Origin: PALSA-612 sp964595575
Lineage (GTDB): Bacteria; Actinomycetota; Thermoleophilia; Gaiellales; Gaiellaceae
Direction of reading: 5' to 3'
NCBI GenBank assembly: GCA_964595575.1
Contig: CAZQRA010000011.1
Coordinates: 1 to 64,000 of the forward strand
DNA length: 64,000 nt
Of the stretch, positions 40,309 through 49,262 are shown one piece after another (the stretch's first letter is position 1; each line of letters begins with the position of its first letter). The notes beneath the pieces are model-generated. The model had not been told where the DNA came from and did not search any database. It saw nothing but the letters and a program-made list of their open reading frames with translations. The position numbers were made by a program, and so were the translations under genes.

Positions 40309-41355
40309 GTGATCCGAAGGGTCGGCATCCTCACCGGAGGGGGGGACTGTCCCGGGCTGAACGCGGTCATCCGGGCGGTCGTTCGCCGCTGCTCCAGCCG
40401 GGGGCAAGAGGTGGTGGGCATCCGCCAAGGCTGGCGGGGCCTGGTCGAGGACCTCGTCCGGCCCTTGAAGCCGCAGGACGTGTCCGGGATCCTCCCCCGA
40501 GGAGGAACCATCCTCGGCACCAGCCGCACCAACCCCTACCGCCTGGAGGGAGGGGTCGAGCGCGTCCTCGCCACCTTCTCCCGCCACCGCCTCGACGCTC
40601 TGGTCGCCGTGGGCGGCGAGGACACCCTGGGAGTAGCGGCCCGGCTCTACGCCGAGCACGGCTTCCCCGTGGTCGGGGTCCCCAAGACCATCGACAACGA
40701 CCTCTCCGCCACCGACTACACCTTCGGCTTCGACACGGCCGTATCGGTGTGCACGGAGGCCATCGACCGCCTCCACACCACCGCCGAGTCCCACAACCGG
40801 GTGATGGTGGTGGAGGTGATGGGCCGCCACACGGGCTGGATCGCGGTCATGAGCGGGATCGCCGGGGGGGCGGACGTCATCCTCATCCCCGAGGACCCCA
40901 TGACCGTGGAAGAGACCTGTCGCGAGCTCGAGCGCCGCCACGCCCGGGGCAAGGACTTCTCGATCGTGGTGGTGAGCGAGGGCTACAAGCTGACCTACGA
41001 GTCGGGGGAGGAGCGGGAGGTCGTCCAGGAGGCGGAGCCCGACCAGTTCGGCCACGTCCGCCTGGGCGGGGTGGGGGAGGAGCTGGCTCGGGAGATCGAG
41101 GCGCGCACCGGCTTCGAGACCCGGGTGACCGTGCTCGGCCACGTGCAGCGGGGCGGATCCCCTACCGCCCGCGACCGCGTGCTCGCCACCCGGTTCGGGC
41201 TCAAGGCGGCCGACCTCGTCCACGAGGGGAAGCTGGGGCGGATGGCCGCCCTGCGGGGAGACGCGATCGTGGACGTGCCCCTGGCCGACGCCGTCGCCCG
41301 GCCGAAGACGGTACCGCCGGAGTGGTACCAGGTGGCCCGGACCTTCTTCGGCTAG
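40309..41355 (+). CDS. pfkA: 6-phosphofructokinase, D104/K124 (PPi-type) signature
   Basis: A 348-residue group-III phosphofructokinase. It has TGGGDCPGLNAVIRA, the RTNPYRLEGG loop, GGEDTLGVA at 102-110, PKTIDNDLSATDYTFGFDTA at 125-144, and VMGRHTGWIA. E. coli Pfk has Gly at 104 and 124 (GGDGS, PGTIDND); here these are Asp105 and Lys126, the pair found in pyrophosphate-dependent enzymes such as that of Amycolatopsis methanolica. The predicted phosphoryl donor is therefore PPi rather than ATP. The GTG start is 12 nt after the GNAT stop. A convergent aldolase gene follows. Confidence 0.92.
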   Translation: MIRRVGILTGGGDCPGLNAVIRAVVRRCSSRGQEVVGIRQGWRGLVEDLVRPLKPQDVSGILPRGGTILGTSRTNPYRLEGGVERVLATFSRHRLDALVAVGGEDTLGVAARLYAEHGFPVVGVPKTIDNDLSATDYTFGFDTAVSVCTEAIDRLHTTAESHNRVMVVEVMGRHTGWIAVMSGIAGGADVILIPEDPMTVEETCRELERRHARGKDFSIVVVSEGYKLTYESGEEREVVQEAEPDQFGHVRLGGVGEELAREIEARTGFETRVTVLGHVQRGGSPTARDRVLATRFGLKAADLVHEGKLGRMAALRGDAIVDVPLADAVARPKTVPPEWYQVARTFFG

Positions 41356-41366
41356 CTCGCCAGGCC

Positions 41367-41388
41367 CTCCCCGGGTCGGGCGGGGGAG
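41367..41388. terminator. Hairpin between convergent phosphofructokinase and aldolase genes
   Basis: CTCCCC at 41367-41372 pairs with GGGGAG at 41383-41388 within the 39-nt gap. A short GC stem without T-tract, it is assigned mainly by position between convergent stops. Confidence 0.35.
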
Positions 41389-41394
41389 CCGAGG

Positions 41395-42420
41395 CTAGGC
41401 CGCCTCCCGCTCGAGGGCGGGATCGTAGGCCCCCGAGCGGGCGAGGGCGTTGAGACGGGCGCGGTGGAGGAGCGCTCGCTGGGCCGACTCCACGTTCTCG
41501 GCCCGGCCCGCCCAGGCGCGGAGGGCCGGGGCCTGCAGGGCTCGGCCGTAGGAGAAGGAGAGCTCCCAGGGGTGGGGGCCGCGACGGCTCATGGCGTCCA
41601 AGCGGGCGGTGGCCGCCTCGTCCGCCTGGCCGCCGGAGAGGAAGACGATGCCGGGCACGGCGGCCGGGACCGTCCTGCGCAGGACGGCGAGGGTGCGCTC
41701 GGCCACCTCCTCCACCGAGGCCTGCTCTGGGCAGTCCTTGCCGGGCAGCACCATGCTCGGCTTGAGGAGCGTGCCCTCTAGCTCGATCCCGTAGAGGCGA
41801 AGCTCGTGGAAGACGGTCCCCAGGGTCTCCTCGGTCACCTCCTGGCAGCGCTCGATGGGATGGTCGCCGTCCATGAGGACCTCCGGCTCCACGATGGGGA
41901 CGAGCCCTGCCTCCTGGCTGAGGGCGGCGAAGCGGGCGAGGGCGTGGGCGTTGGCCCGCAGGCAGGCGTAGCTCGGTAGCCCTCGGCCGATGCGGATGAC
42001 CGCCCGCCACTTGGTGAACCAGGCGCCCAGGCTGCGGTACGCGGCCAGCCGCTCGCGGAGGCCGTCCAAGCCCTCGGTGACCGTCTCCCCGGGGAAGCCG
42101 GAGAGGGGCTTGGCCCCGGTGTCGACCTTGATCCCGGGGACGATCCCTTGGCGCCGCAGGAGCTCGGGGAAGGGGGTGCCGTCGGCGGCGGCCTGGCGGA
42201 TAGTTTCGTCGAACAGGATGACCCCGGAGATGTACTCGCCTAGGCCGGGGGCGGAGAAGAGAAGCTCCCTGTAGGCACGGCGGGTCTCCTCGGTGGAGGC
42301 AAGGCCGACGGCGGCGAGCCGCCGCTCGATGGTGGGGAGGCTCTCGTCGGCGGCCAGGATGCCCTTGCCGGGAGGGACGAGGGAGCGGGCGAGATCGGCC
42401 AAGCTCGAGGTCGCGCTCAC
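41395..42420 (-). CDS. fba: Fructose-bisphosphate aldolase, class I
   Basis: A 341-residue class I aldolase of the eukaryote-like type. It has LVPPGKGILAADESLPTIERR, GVILFDETIRQ, IVEPEVLMDGDH and GTLLKPSMVLPG, whose Lys forms the Schiff base, then PGIVFLSGGQADE and WELSFSYGRALQAPALRAW. The GTG at 42420 gives a normal-length protein; the open frame continues upstream over the glyoxalase promoter but lacks similarity. Lying beside the phosphofructokinase, it supplies the next glycolytic step. Confidence 0.94.
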   Translation of the reverse strand: MSATSSLADLARSLVPPGKGILAADESLPTIERRLAAVGLASTEETRRAYRELLFSAPGLGEYISGVILFDETIRQAAADGTPFPELLRRQGIVPGIKVDTGAKPLSGFPGETVTEGLDGLRERLAAYRSLGAWFTKWRAVIRIGRGLPSYACLRANAHALARFAALSQEAGLVPIVEPEVLMDGDHPIERCQEVTEETLGTVFHELRLYGIELEGTLLKPSMVLPGKDCPEQASVEEVAERTLAVLRRTVPAAVPGIVFLSGGQADEAATARLDAMSRRGPHPWELSFSYGRALQAPALRAWAGRAENVESAQRALLHRARLNALARSGAYDPALEREAA

Positions 42421-42468
42421 GGGGTCGAGGCTAGCAGCGCCTCCGGCTGCCCTGGATAGGATGGCGGC

Positions 42469-42861
42469 ATGGCCCGCTTCCTCCACACCATGGTGCGGAT
42501 CACCGACCCCGAGCGGAGCCGCCGCTTCTACGAGGCGCTCGGGTTCCGCTTCAGCCGGGCCATGGACATCGTCCGCGAGGGGAAGCTGGAGGCCACCAAC
42601 TACTTCTTCTCCATCGGCGACCAGGAGGACGTGCTCGAGCTCACCTACAACCACGACGGGCGCACCTACGAGCTGGGAACGGGCTACGGCCACATCGCCC
42701 TGGCCGTGGACGACCTGGACGCGACCCTGGAGCAGCTGGCCGGCCAGGGGATCGAGCCCGAGCGGCCTCCCTATCGGGTGCGGGAGGGCGGAGCGCGGCT
42801 CTGCTTCGTGCGCGACCCTGACGGCTACCGCATCGAGCTGATCGACCGCTCGGGCAGGTAG
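42469..42861 (+). CDS. Glyoxalase I-like VOC-family protein
   Basis: A 130-residue VOC-fold protein with two beta-alpha-beta-beta-beta repeats. MVRITDPERSRRFYEALGF, LELTYNHD, GYGHIALAVDDLDATLEQL and FVRDPDGYRIELIDR match lactoylglutathione lyase, with the metal ligands His7-type, Glu, His and Glu present. It could detoxify methylglyoxal formed from triose phosphates, though actinobacteria use mycothiol or bacillithiol rather than glutathione, so the thiol partner is uncertain. Confidence 0.85.
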   Translation: MARFLHTMVRITDPERSRRFYEALGFRFSRAMDIVREGKLEATNYFFSIGDQEDVLELTYNHDGRTYELGTGYGHIALAVDDLDATLEQLAGQGIEPERPPYRVREGGARLCFVRDPDGYRIELIDRSGR

Positions 42862-42913
42862 CGCCGCCGGGCCGGCGACACGGGCGATCCCACAGCCGGC
42901 GCGCCGCCCGCGC

Positions 42914-43561
42914 TCAGGCGGGCAGGCCGTGGCGGATCGTGCGCCACGACTGCCAGGTGATCCTGAGGATGACGACGGTGATGGCGAGGCCGATGAGGGG
43001 ATCCGCCACCGCGGCTCCCAAGGCCACGGCGAGAGCGCTCGCCACCACCCCCAGGGACACGAAGGCGTCGATACGGGCGTGGTGGCCGTCGGCCACCAGG
43101 GCGGCGCTCTCCAGCCGCCGGCCGGCCCGAAGCCGCACCCGGGCGGCTGCCTCGTTTCCCAGGAAGCCGACGGCGCCGGCCAGGGCGAGGACGAGGAGGT
43201 GAGAGGGGGCTCGCGGGTTGATCAGCCGGTCGACGGTCTCGTACAGGGCCACGCCGGCGCTGGCGAGGATGGCCAGGACGACGCCGTAGCCGGCGATCCG
43301 CTCGGCCCGGGCGCTGCGAGCGAGGAAGGCGACCCCCAAGGGGAGGGCGGTAAGGGCATCGCCGGCGTTGTGGATGAGGTCGGCAAGGAGGGCCACGCTC
43401 CCGCTGAGGACGTAGATCGCCCCCTGGGCGGCGGCGGTGGCGCCGAGGATGCCCAGGCTGGCGCTCACCGCCCGTACCCCGGCCCGGCTGCGGACGAGGG
43501 AGGGATCGACGAGGCCGTGGACGTGGTGGCCGTGACCGTGGCGGTGGACGTGGGCGGGCAC
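42914..43561 (-). CDS. Cation diffusion facilitator (zinc/cadmium/cobalt efflux), short form
   Basis: A 215-residue CDF transporter with six predicted helices. The N-terminus is histidine-rich (HVHRHGHGHHVHG). Metal-site motifs are LLADLIHNAGDAL (HNxxD, a variant of HDxxxD, in helix 2) and ADGHHARIDAFVSL in helix 5. The C-terminal cytoplasmic metallochaperone-like domain is absent; the chain ends shortly after helix 6, so this is the compact form. It probably exports zinc or a related ion by proton exchange. Confidence 0.86.
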   Translation of the reverse strand: MPAHVHRHGHGHHVHGLVDPSLVRSRAGVRAVSASLGILGATAAAQGAIYVLSGSVALLADLIHNAGDALTALPLGVAFLARSARAERIAGYGVVLAILASAGVALYETVDRLINPRAPSHLLVLALAGAVGFLGNEAAARVRLRAGRRLESAALVADGHHARIDAFVSLGVVASALAVALGAAVADPLIGLAITVVILRITWQSWRTIRHGLPA

Positions 43562-43686
43562 GGCTCCAGTCTGACGTCTCGCCTCCGGGCCTGCCTGGCC
43601 AAGACGCGGGGGCGGCCCTGCGCTCCACCCGCCGCCGCCACGGTTGCGGGCGCGCCCTCCGCGCGGCCTCCGGTACGGTGGGGGCC

Positions 43687-45732
43687 ATGCTCGCCGTGCT
43701 CGGGGGTCTGGCCGCGCGACGGCCGCTGGCCTTGGTCGTGGCCGCGGCCGTCTTCACGCTGGTCGGCGTCCTCTACGGGGGGACGGTGACCGGCAAGCTC
43801 CAGCCCGGGGGAGAGCGGGACGCATCCTCCCCAAGCGCGCAGGCCGAGCGCCGGCTGGAACGGGCGACGGGGAGCGACCCCGAGGCCACCCTCCTCGTCC
43901 TCGTGCGCCCGCCCCGGCGGGCGGACGCGATCGAGGGCAGGCTGCGGGCGTTGGGCCTGGAGGGAGTCGTGGGCCCTAGCGCCGGCGGCCGCCGCCTCCT
44001 CTCCCGGGACGGTCGCTCGGCGCTCGTACTCGCCCGCCCGGTCTCCGACGCCCAGGCAGCGCGGGTGGCCCGGGCCCTCGAGGGCGAGCCGGGGGTAGCC
44101 CTGGGCGGCGGGCCGGTCGTCTCCAACCAGGTGTCGTCCATCGTCGCCACCGACCTCGAGCGGGCGGAGCTGATCGCCCTGCCCCTCCTCTTCCTCCTCT
44201 CGCTGTGGGTCTTCCGGGGGCTCGTGGCCGCCCTCCTTCCTCCCCTCGTCGGCTTCGTCACCATCGCCGGCGCCCTCCTCGGCCTACGGCTGGCGAGCGA
44301 GGCGACCTCGCTCTCCGTCTACGCCCTCAACCTCGTGACCGGGCTCGGCTTGGGCTTGGCCATCGACTGGAGCCTGTTCGTGGTGTCGCGCTACCGGGAG
44401 GAGCTCCATCGCCTGGGGCCGGGGGCGGAGGCCCTGCGGGAGACCATGCGCACGGCCGGGCGGACGGTGCTCTTCAGCGCCCTCACCGTGGCCTCCGCCC
44501 TTGCCTCGCTGCTCGTCTTCCCCCAGCGCTTCCTCTTCTCCATGGGCTTGGGGGGCTTGCTGGTGGCCCTGGTGGGAGCGGGGGTGTCGCTCGTCGTGCT
44601 GCCGGCGGTCCTGGCCCTCCTCGGTCGCCGGGTGGACAGCCTCGCTCCCCGTTGGCTCCAGCGGCGCCGGGAGCGGGAGGTACGCCCCGCCGCCTCCGGG
44701 CTTTGGTTTCGGCTGTCGCGCCTCGTCATGCGCAGGCCGCTCCCCATCGCGGCGGCCACGGCCGGGCTCCTCCTCGTCCTGGGAGCCCCGTTCGGCACCA
44801 TCAAGCTGGCCGGCTTCAGCCCCGCTTCCCTCCCCGCCGACGCTAGCAGCCGCCTCGTCGACGAGGTCGTGCGTCGGCAGTTCTCGCCCGACCTGCGGCC
44901 GGCGGCCTACGCCGTCATCGCCGCCCCCGCGGCCGCCCGCCCCCAGGTGGATGCCTTCGCCCGCCGGCTGAGAGAGCTCCCCGGGCGGCCCCGCGTCCTT
45001 CCGCCCCGGCACCTGGGCGGTGACACCTGGCGCATCGACGTCAGCTCCGGCGGCGCCGCCGACGGCGAGTCGCTGGTGCGGGCCATCCGCTCCCTCCCTG
45101 CCCGCTTCCCGGTGCACGTGGGCGGGGCCAGCGCCGCCCTCCTCGACCAGAAGGAGAGCCTCTTCTCGCACCTCCCCGCCGCCCTGGCCGTGCTCGTGGG
45201 CGGCACCCTCGTCCTCGTCCTCCTCCTCACCCGGTCGCTCGTCCTCCCCGTGAAGGCAGTCGTCCTCAACCTGCTCGTGATCGCCTCCGTCCTGGGGGTG
45301 CTGGTATGGGTGTTCCAGGCCGGGCGGCTCCAGGGCCTCCTCGACTACACCAGCGTGGGCGGCATCGAGGTCACCCACGTGATCCTCATCGCCGCCGTCG
45401 CCTTCGGCCTCTCCACCGACTACGGCATCTTCCTCCTGGGCCGCATCAAGGAGGCCCGCGACCGGGGCGTCGACGACCGCGCCGCCGTCGCTTACGGCCT
45501 GGAGCGCACCGGAAGGGTGGTGTCGGCGGCGGCCCTCCTCTTCGTGGTGGCCATGGGCGCCACCGCCGCCTCCCGCCTCCTCAGCGTCAAGGAGGTAGGC
45601 CTCGCCACCGCCTTGGCCGTGCTCATCGACGCCACCCTGGTGCGGGCCTTGCTCGTGCCCTCGCTCATGGTGCTCCTCGGCCGCTGGAACTGGTGGCTAC
45701 CGCGACCCCTTCTCGTCCGGGCTCGGCGCTGA
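43687..45732 (+). CDS. MMPL-family RND transporter
   Basis: About 681 residues and twelve membrane helices in two MMPL repeats. Each repeat has one N-terminal helix, a soluble domain and a cluster of helices (GLGLGLAIDWSLFVVSRYREEL and AAVAFGLSTDYGIFLLGRIKEA carry the charged proton-relay residues, ID and TD). MMPL proteins export lipids or hydrophobic compounds in actinobacteria. An alternative GTG start is at 43678. The 3' end overlaps the convergent purQ gene by 68 nt, so one of the two tails is longer than usual. Confidence 0.88.
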   Translation: MLAVLGGLAARRPLALVVAAAVFTLVGVLYGGTVTGKLQPGGERDASSPSAQAERRLERATGSDPEATLLVLVRPPRRADAIEGRLRALGLEGVVGPSAGGRRLLSRDGRSALVLARPVSDAQAARVARALEGEPGVALGGGPVVSNQVSSIVATDLERAELIALPLLFLLSLWVFRGLVAALLPPLVGFVTIAGALLGLRLASEATSLSVYALNLVTGLGLGLAIDWSLFVVSRYREELHRLGPGAEALRETMRTAGRTVLFSALTVASALASLLVFPQRFLFSMGLGGLLVALVGAGVSLVVLPAVLALLGRRVDSLAPRWLQRRREREVRPAASGLWFRLSRLVMRRPLPIAAATAGLLLVLGAPFGTIKLAGFSPASLPADASSRLVDEVVRRQFSPDLRPAAYAVIAAPAAARPQVDAFARRLRELPGRPRVLPPRHLGGDTWRIDVSSGGAADGESLVRAIRSLPARFPVHVGGASAALLDQKESLFSHLPAALAVLVGGTLVLVLLLTRSLVLPVKAVVLNLLVIASVLGVLVWVFQAGRLQGLLDYTSVGGIEVTHVILIAAVAFGLSTDYGIFLLGRIKEARDRGVDDRAAVAYGLERTGRVVSAAALLFVVAMGATAASRLLSVKEVGLATALAVLIDATLVRALLVPSLMVLLGRWNWWLPRPLLVRARR

Positions 45733-46399
45733 GGGCGCCCCACCTCTCCGCGGCCTCGACCAGGGAGCGGAGGAGGAGGGCGCCGTCGGTGGAGCCGAGC
45801 AGGGGGTCGACCGCGTGCTCGGGGTGGGGCATGAGCCCGACCACGTTCCGGCCCAGGTTGCAGACGCCGGCGACGTCGTCGATCGAGCCGTTGGGGTTGT
45901 GGCCGGGGGCGTAGCGGAGGACCACCTGCTCGGGGGCGAGGTCGGGAGGCGGCAGGTAGCAGCCCTCCCCGTGCTTCACCGGCAAGACCAGGCGCTGCCC
46001 CGGGCGGCAGCGGGCGGTGAGGGGGGTGTCTGGGCGCTCGACCACCACCTCCACGTCCCGGCAGACGAAGGCGAGGGAGGCGTTGGGGCGCAGGGCCCCC
46101 GGTAGGAGCCGGGCCTCGCACAGGATCTGGAACCCGTTGCAGATGCCGAGGACGGGGCCGCCGGCGGCGGCGAAGGCCGTGACCCCCTCCATCACCGGCG
46201 AGAAGCGGGCGATGGCCCCGCAGCGCAGGTAGTCCCCGTAGGAGAAGCCGCCGGGGAGGACGACCGCCCCCACCTCGGGCAGGGCCCTCTCCGCGTGCCA
46301 GACGAGGACCGGCTCAGCGCCCAGCGTCTCCAGGGCGAGGGCGGCGTCCTCGTCGTCGTTGGAGCCGGGGAAGACGACCACGGCCACCCGCGGCCTCAC
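45665..46399 (-). CDS. purQ: FGAM synthase glutaminase subunit
   Basis: A 244-residue PurQ. It has FPGSNDDEDAALALE, VLPGGFSYGDYLRCGAIA, the nucleophile GICNGFQILCE and the His-Glu of MPHPEHAVDP. It hydrolyses glutamine to feed ammonia to PurL. The GTG at 46399 overlaps the purS stop as GTGA. The C-terminal ~25 residues (after SLVEAAERW) are an extra tail that overlaps the convergent MMPL gene. Confidence 0.95.
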   Translation of the reverse strand: MRPRVAVVVFPGSNDDEDAALALETLGAEPVLVWHAERALPEVGAVVLPGGFSYGDYLRCGAIARFSPVMEGVTAFAAAGGPVLGICNGFQILCEARLLPGALRPNASLAFVCRDVEVVVERPDTPLTARCRPGQRLVLPVKHGEGCYLPPPDLAPEQVVLRYAPGHNPNGSIDDVAGVCNLGRNVVGLMPHPEHAVDPLLGSTDGALLLRSLVEAAERWGALSAEPGREGVAVATSSSGRGAP

Positions 46400-46635
46400 G
46401 GCCCCACCTCCACCTCGAAGGTCTCGATCAAGGGGTTGACCAGGAGCTCCTGGCACATGCGCTCCACCTGGGCCCGGGCCTCCTCGGCGCTCTCTGCCTC
46501 CACCTCCACGTCGATCAGCCGACCGACCCTCACCTGGGAGACGGAGAAGCCAAGGTGGCGCAGGGACCCCAGCACCGCCTCGCCCTGGGGATCGAGGATG
46601 CCGGGCTTGGGGCGGACGAGGACGGTGGCCTTCAT
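46396..46635 (-). CDS. purS: FGAM synthase small subunit
   Basis: A 79-residue PurS. VRPKPGILDPQGEAVLGSLR and VGRLIDVEVEA are diagnostic, as is the MCQELLVNPLIETFEVEV C-terminus. It bridges PurL and PurQ. It sits 16 nt after purC and overlaps purQ. Confidence 0.95.
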   Translation of the reverse strand: MKATVLVRPKPGILDPQGEAVLGSLRHLGFSVSQVRVGRLIDVEVEAESAEEARAQVERMCQELLVNPLIETFEVEVGP

Positions 46636-46651
46636 CCCCTGCCGGGACCTG

Positions 46652-47512
46652 TCACCGCAGCACCACCTGGGGGTCGGCCAGGTACTCCTGGAAGGGGATG
46701 CCCGTGAGCCGCTCGAACGCCTCCAGGTAGCGGGCCCGCGTCCCCGCCACCACCTCGGGGGGAAGCTCGGGCCCGGGCGGGGTCTTGTCCCAGCCCAGCG
46801 CCTCGCAGTAGTCGCGCACGAACTGCTTGTCGAAGGAGGGCTGCGGCCGCCCCGGCTCGTAGGCGTCGGCGGGCCAGAAGCGGGACGAGTCGGGGGTGAA
46901 GATCTCGTCGGCGAGGATAATCTTGCCCTCCCGGTCGAGGCCGAGCTCGAACTTGGTATCGGCGATGATGATCCCCCGCGCGGCGGCGTGCTCCTGGGCG
47001 AAGCGGTAAAGCTCGAGCGACACCCGCTCCAGCTCCCGGAGGCGCTCCTCCCCGACGAGGGCGGCCGCCTGCTCGGCGTCGATGTTCTCGTCGTGGCCCT
47101 CCTTGGCCTTGGTGGCGGGAGTGAAGATGGGCTCCGGCAGCCGCTCCGACTCCCGCAAGCCGGGGGGAAGCTCGATCCCGCACACCGACCCCGTGGCCTG
47201 GTAGTCCTTCCAGCCCGAGCCGGCCAAGTACCCCCGCACCACGCACTCCAGGGGCAGCATCTCCAGGCGTCGGCACTCCATCGACCGCCCGTCCGGCCGC
47301 AGGGAGATGAGGTGGTTGTCGCAGATGTGGCGGGTGCGGGCGAACCAGAAGGCCGCCAGGCCGGTGAGGACGCGGCCCTTGTCGGGGATCTCGGTGGGGA
47401 GGACGACGTCGAAGGTGGAGATGCGGTCGCTGGCCACGAGCAAGATCCGCTCCTCGTCCAGGGCGTAGATCTCCCGGACCTTGCCGCTGGCGACGTGGGT
47501 AGCCTCAGGCAT
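46652..47512 (-). CDS. purC: SAICAR synthetase
   Basis: A 286-residue PurC that ligates aspartate to CAIR. It shows SGKVREIYALDEERILLVAS, PLECVVRGYLAGSGWKDY, EPIFTPATKAKEGHDENI, ADTKFELGLD and DEIFTPDSSRFWP. The ATG at 47512 lies inside the last codons of purB (8-nt overlap). Confidence 0.96.
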   Translation of the reverse strand: MPEATHVASGKVREIYALDEERILLVASDRISTFDVVLPTEIPDKGRVLTGLAAFWFARTRHICDNHLISLRPDGRSMECRRLEMLPLECVVRGYLAGSGWKDYQATGSVCGIELPPGLRESERLPEPIFTPATKAKEGHDENIDAEQAAALVGEERLRELERVSLELYRFAQEHAAARGIIIADTKFELGLDREGKIILADEIFTPDSSRFWPADAYEPGRPQPSFDKQFVRDYCEALGWDKTPPGPELPPEVVAGTRARYLEAFERLTGIPFQEYLADPQVVLR

Positions 47513-48824
47513 GGACCGCGTGCTCCTTCTCGGTCAGGGCCCGTAGCCGCTCGAACACGAGCTCTACGTGCCGGGTGTACCAGGCGAGGTCGAAGACCCG
47601 GTCGAGGTCGACGCGGGCGGCGATCTCCGGGTCGGAGGCGACGAGCCGGCGCAGGTCGACCTCCTCCTCCCAGGCCCGCATGGCGTGGCGCTGGACGAGG
47701 GCGTAGGCCTCCTGGCGAGGCATCCCTGCCTCGATCAGGGCTAAGAGCAGGCGCTGGCTGAAGAAGAGCCCCCGGCTCTCCTCGAGGTTCCGCCGCATGC
47801 GCTCGGGACGCACCACCAGCCCCTCCACCAGCCAGGCGAACCGATCGAGCATGTAGTCGAGGGCGAGGAAGGCATCGGGCAGGGCTACCCGCTCGGCCGA
47901 GGAGTGGGAGATGTCCCGCTCGTGCCACAGGGGGACGTTCTCCAGGCCGACGAGGGCGGCGGCCCTCACCACCCGGGCGAGGCCGCAGATCCGCTCGGCC
48001 GTGATCGGGTTGCGCTTGTGGGGCATGGCCGACGAGCCCTTCTGCCCGGGCCGGAAGGGCTCCTCCACCTCGCCCACCTCGCTTCGGGCCAGGTGCCGAA
48101 TCTCCGTGGCCAGGCGCTCCAGGGTCGTGGCCAGGAGGGCGAGGACGCAGAGGAGCTGGGCGTGGCGGTCGCGGGGCACGACCTGGGTGGAGATCGGCTC
48201 CGGCTGGAGCCGAAGCCGCTCGCAGGCCAGCCGCTCGAGCTCGGGGTCGGTGGCGGCGTAGGTTCCCACCGCCCCCGACAGCTTGCCCACCCTGGCCTCC
48301 TCCAGGGCCCGCTCCAGGCGCTCGCGACCGCGGGCCAGCTCGAGCGCCCATCCGGCCAGCTTGAGGCCGAAGGTGATGGGCTCGGCGTGGATGCCGTGGG
48401 TGCGGCCCATGACCAGGGTGTGCTTGTGCTCCTGGGCCCGGCGGGCGACCGCGGCGATGGCTCGATCCAGGCCTTGGAGGAGGAGCTCGCCCGCCTCCCT
48501 GATCTGGAGGGAGAGGGCGGTATCGACCACATCCGAGGAGGTGAGGCCGTAGTGGAAGAACCGCCGCCCCTCCTCGTCCAGGGTCTCGGCTACCGCGTCC
48601 ACGAAGGCGGCCAGGTCGTGCTGGGTGCGCTGCTCGATCTCGGCCACCCGAGCCGGGGTGGGGGCCTGGGCCTGCTCGCGGGTCGACCGGGCCACCTCTG
48701 GAGGGACGACGCCCAGCTCGGCCCACGCCTCCAGGGCGGCCAGCTCCACCGCCAGCCACAGCTCGAGCTTGCGCTCGTCCGACCACACCCTGGCCATGGC
48801 TGGTCGGGAGTAGCGCGCGATCAC
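47505..48824 (-). CDS. purB: Adenylosuccinate lyase
   Basis: A 439-residue fumarase/aspartase-superfamily enzyme used twice in purine synthesis. It begins MIARYSRPAMARVWSDERK. It keeps GLTSSDVVDTA, MGRTHGIHAEPITFGLK with its catalytic His, and the mobile loop GQKGSSAMPHKRNP. The start is GTG at 48824. It lies 21 nt downstream of purE in the purD-E-B-C-S-Q block. Confidence 0.96.
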   Translation of the reverse strand: MIARYSRPAMARVWSDERKLELWLAVELAALEAWAELGVVPPEVARSTREQAQAPTPARVAEIEQRTQHDLAAFVDAVAETLDEEGRRFFHYGLTSSDVVDTALSLQIREAGELLLQGLDRAIAAVARRAQEHKHTLVMGRTHGIHAEPITFGLKLAGWALELARGRERLERALEEARVGKLSGAVGTYAATDPELERLACERLRLQPEPISTQVVPRDRHAQLLCVLALLATTLERLATEIRHLARSEVGEVEEPFRPGQKGSSAMPHKRNPITAERICGLARVVRAAALVGLENVPLWHERDISHSSAERVALPDAFLALDYMLDRFAWLVEGLVVRPERMRRNLEESRGLFFSQRLLLALIEAGMPRQEAYALVQRHAMRAWEEEVDLRRLVASDPEIAARVDLDRVFDLAWYTRHVELVFERLRALTEKEHAVHA

Positions 48825-48845
48825 CGAGCCCAGTGTAGACGCCGG

Positions 48846-49262
48846 CTACGACGCCCCGAGGATGCGGGCGGCGAGGACGGCCGCGTTCTTGGCGTTGTCC
48901 ACCCCCACGCAGGCTACGGGCACCCCGGGGGGCATCTGGGCGATGGAGAGGAGGGCGTCCAGGCCGTCCAGGACGGACAGGGACGAGCGCAGAGGGACGC
49001 CGATCACGGGCAGGTCGGTGTGGGCCGCCACCACCCCCGGCAGGGCCGCGGCCAGGCCGGCCCCGCAGATGAGGACGCGCAGGCCGCGCCCGCGGGCGCC
49101 GCGGGCGTACTCGGCCACCGCCTCCGGGCTGCGGTGGGCGGAGCGCACCTCGAGCTCGCAGGGGATGCCCCGCGCCTCCAGCTCCTCCAGGGCAGGCCTG
49201 ATCCGCTCCCGGTCGGACTCGGAGCCGATGAGGATGCCGACGAGGGGGGACGCCTCAGCCAT
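48846..49262 (-). CDS. purE: N5-carboxyaminoimidazole ribonucleotide mutase
   Basis: A 138-residue PurE. It has GILIGSESDRERIRPALEEL, CELEVRSAHRSPEAV with the class I SAHR motif, and VIGVPL and GVDNAKNAA. Class I enzymes need PurK to make N5-CAIR, but purK is not in this window. The ATG at 49262 overlaps the end of purD by 8 nt; an upstream extension of the frame is rejected. Confidence 0.94.
   Translation of the reverse strand: MAEASPLVGILIGSESDRERIRPALEELEARGIPCELEVRSAHRSPEAVAEYARGARGRGLRVLICGAGLAAALPGVVAAHTDLPVIGVPLRSSLSVLDGLDALLSIAQMPPGVPVACVGVDNAKNAAVLAARILGAS

Noticed and set aside
42421..42693. N-terminal extension of the aldolase
   Set aside because: It overlaps the divergent glyoxalase gene; class I aldolases of this type begin close to the GTG at 42420.
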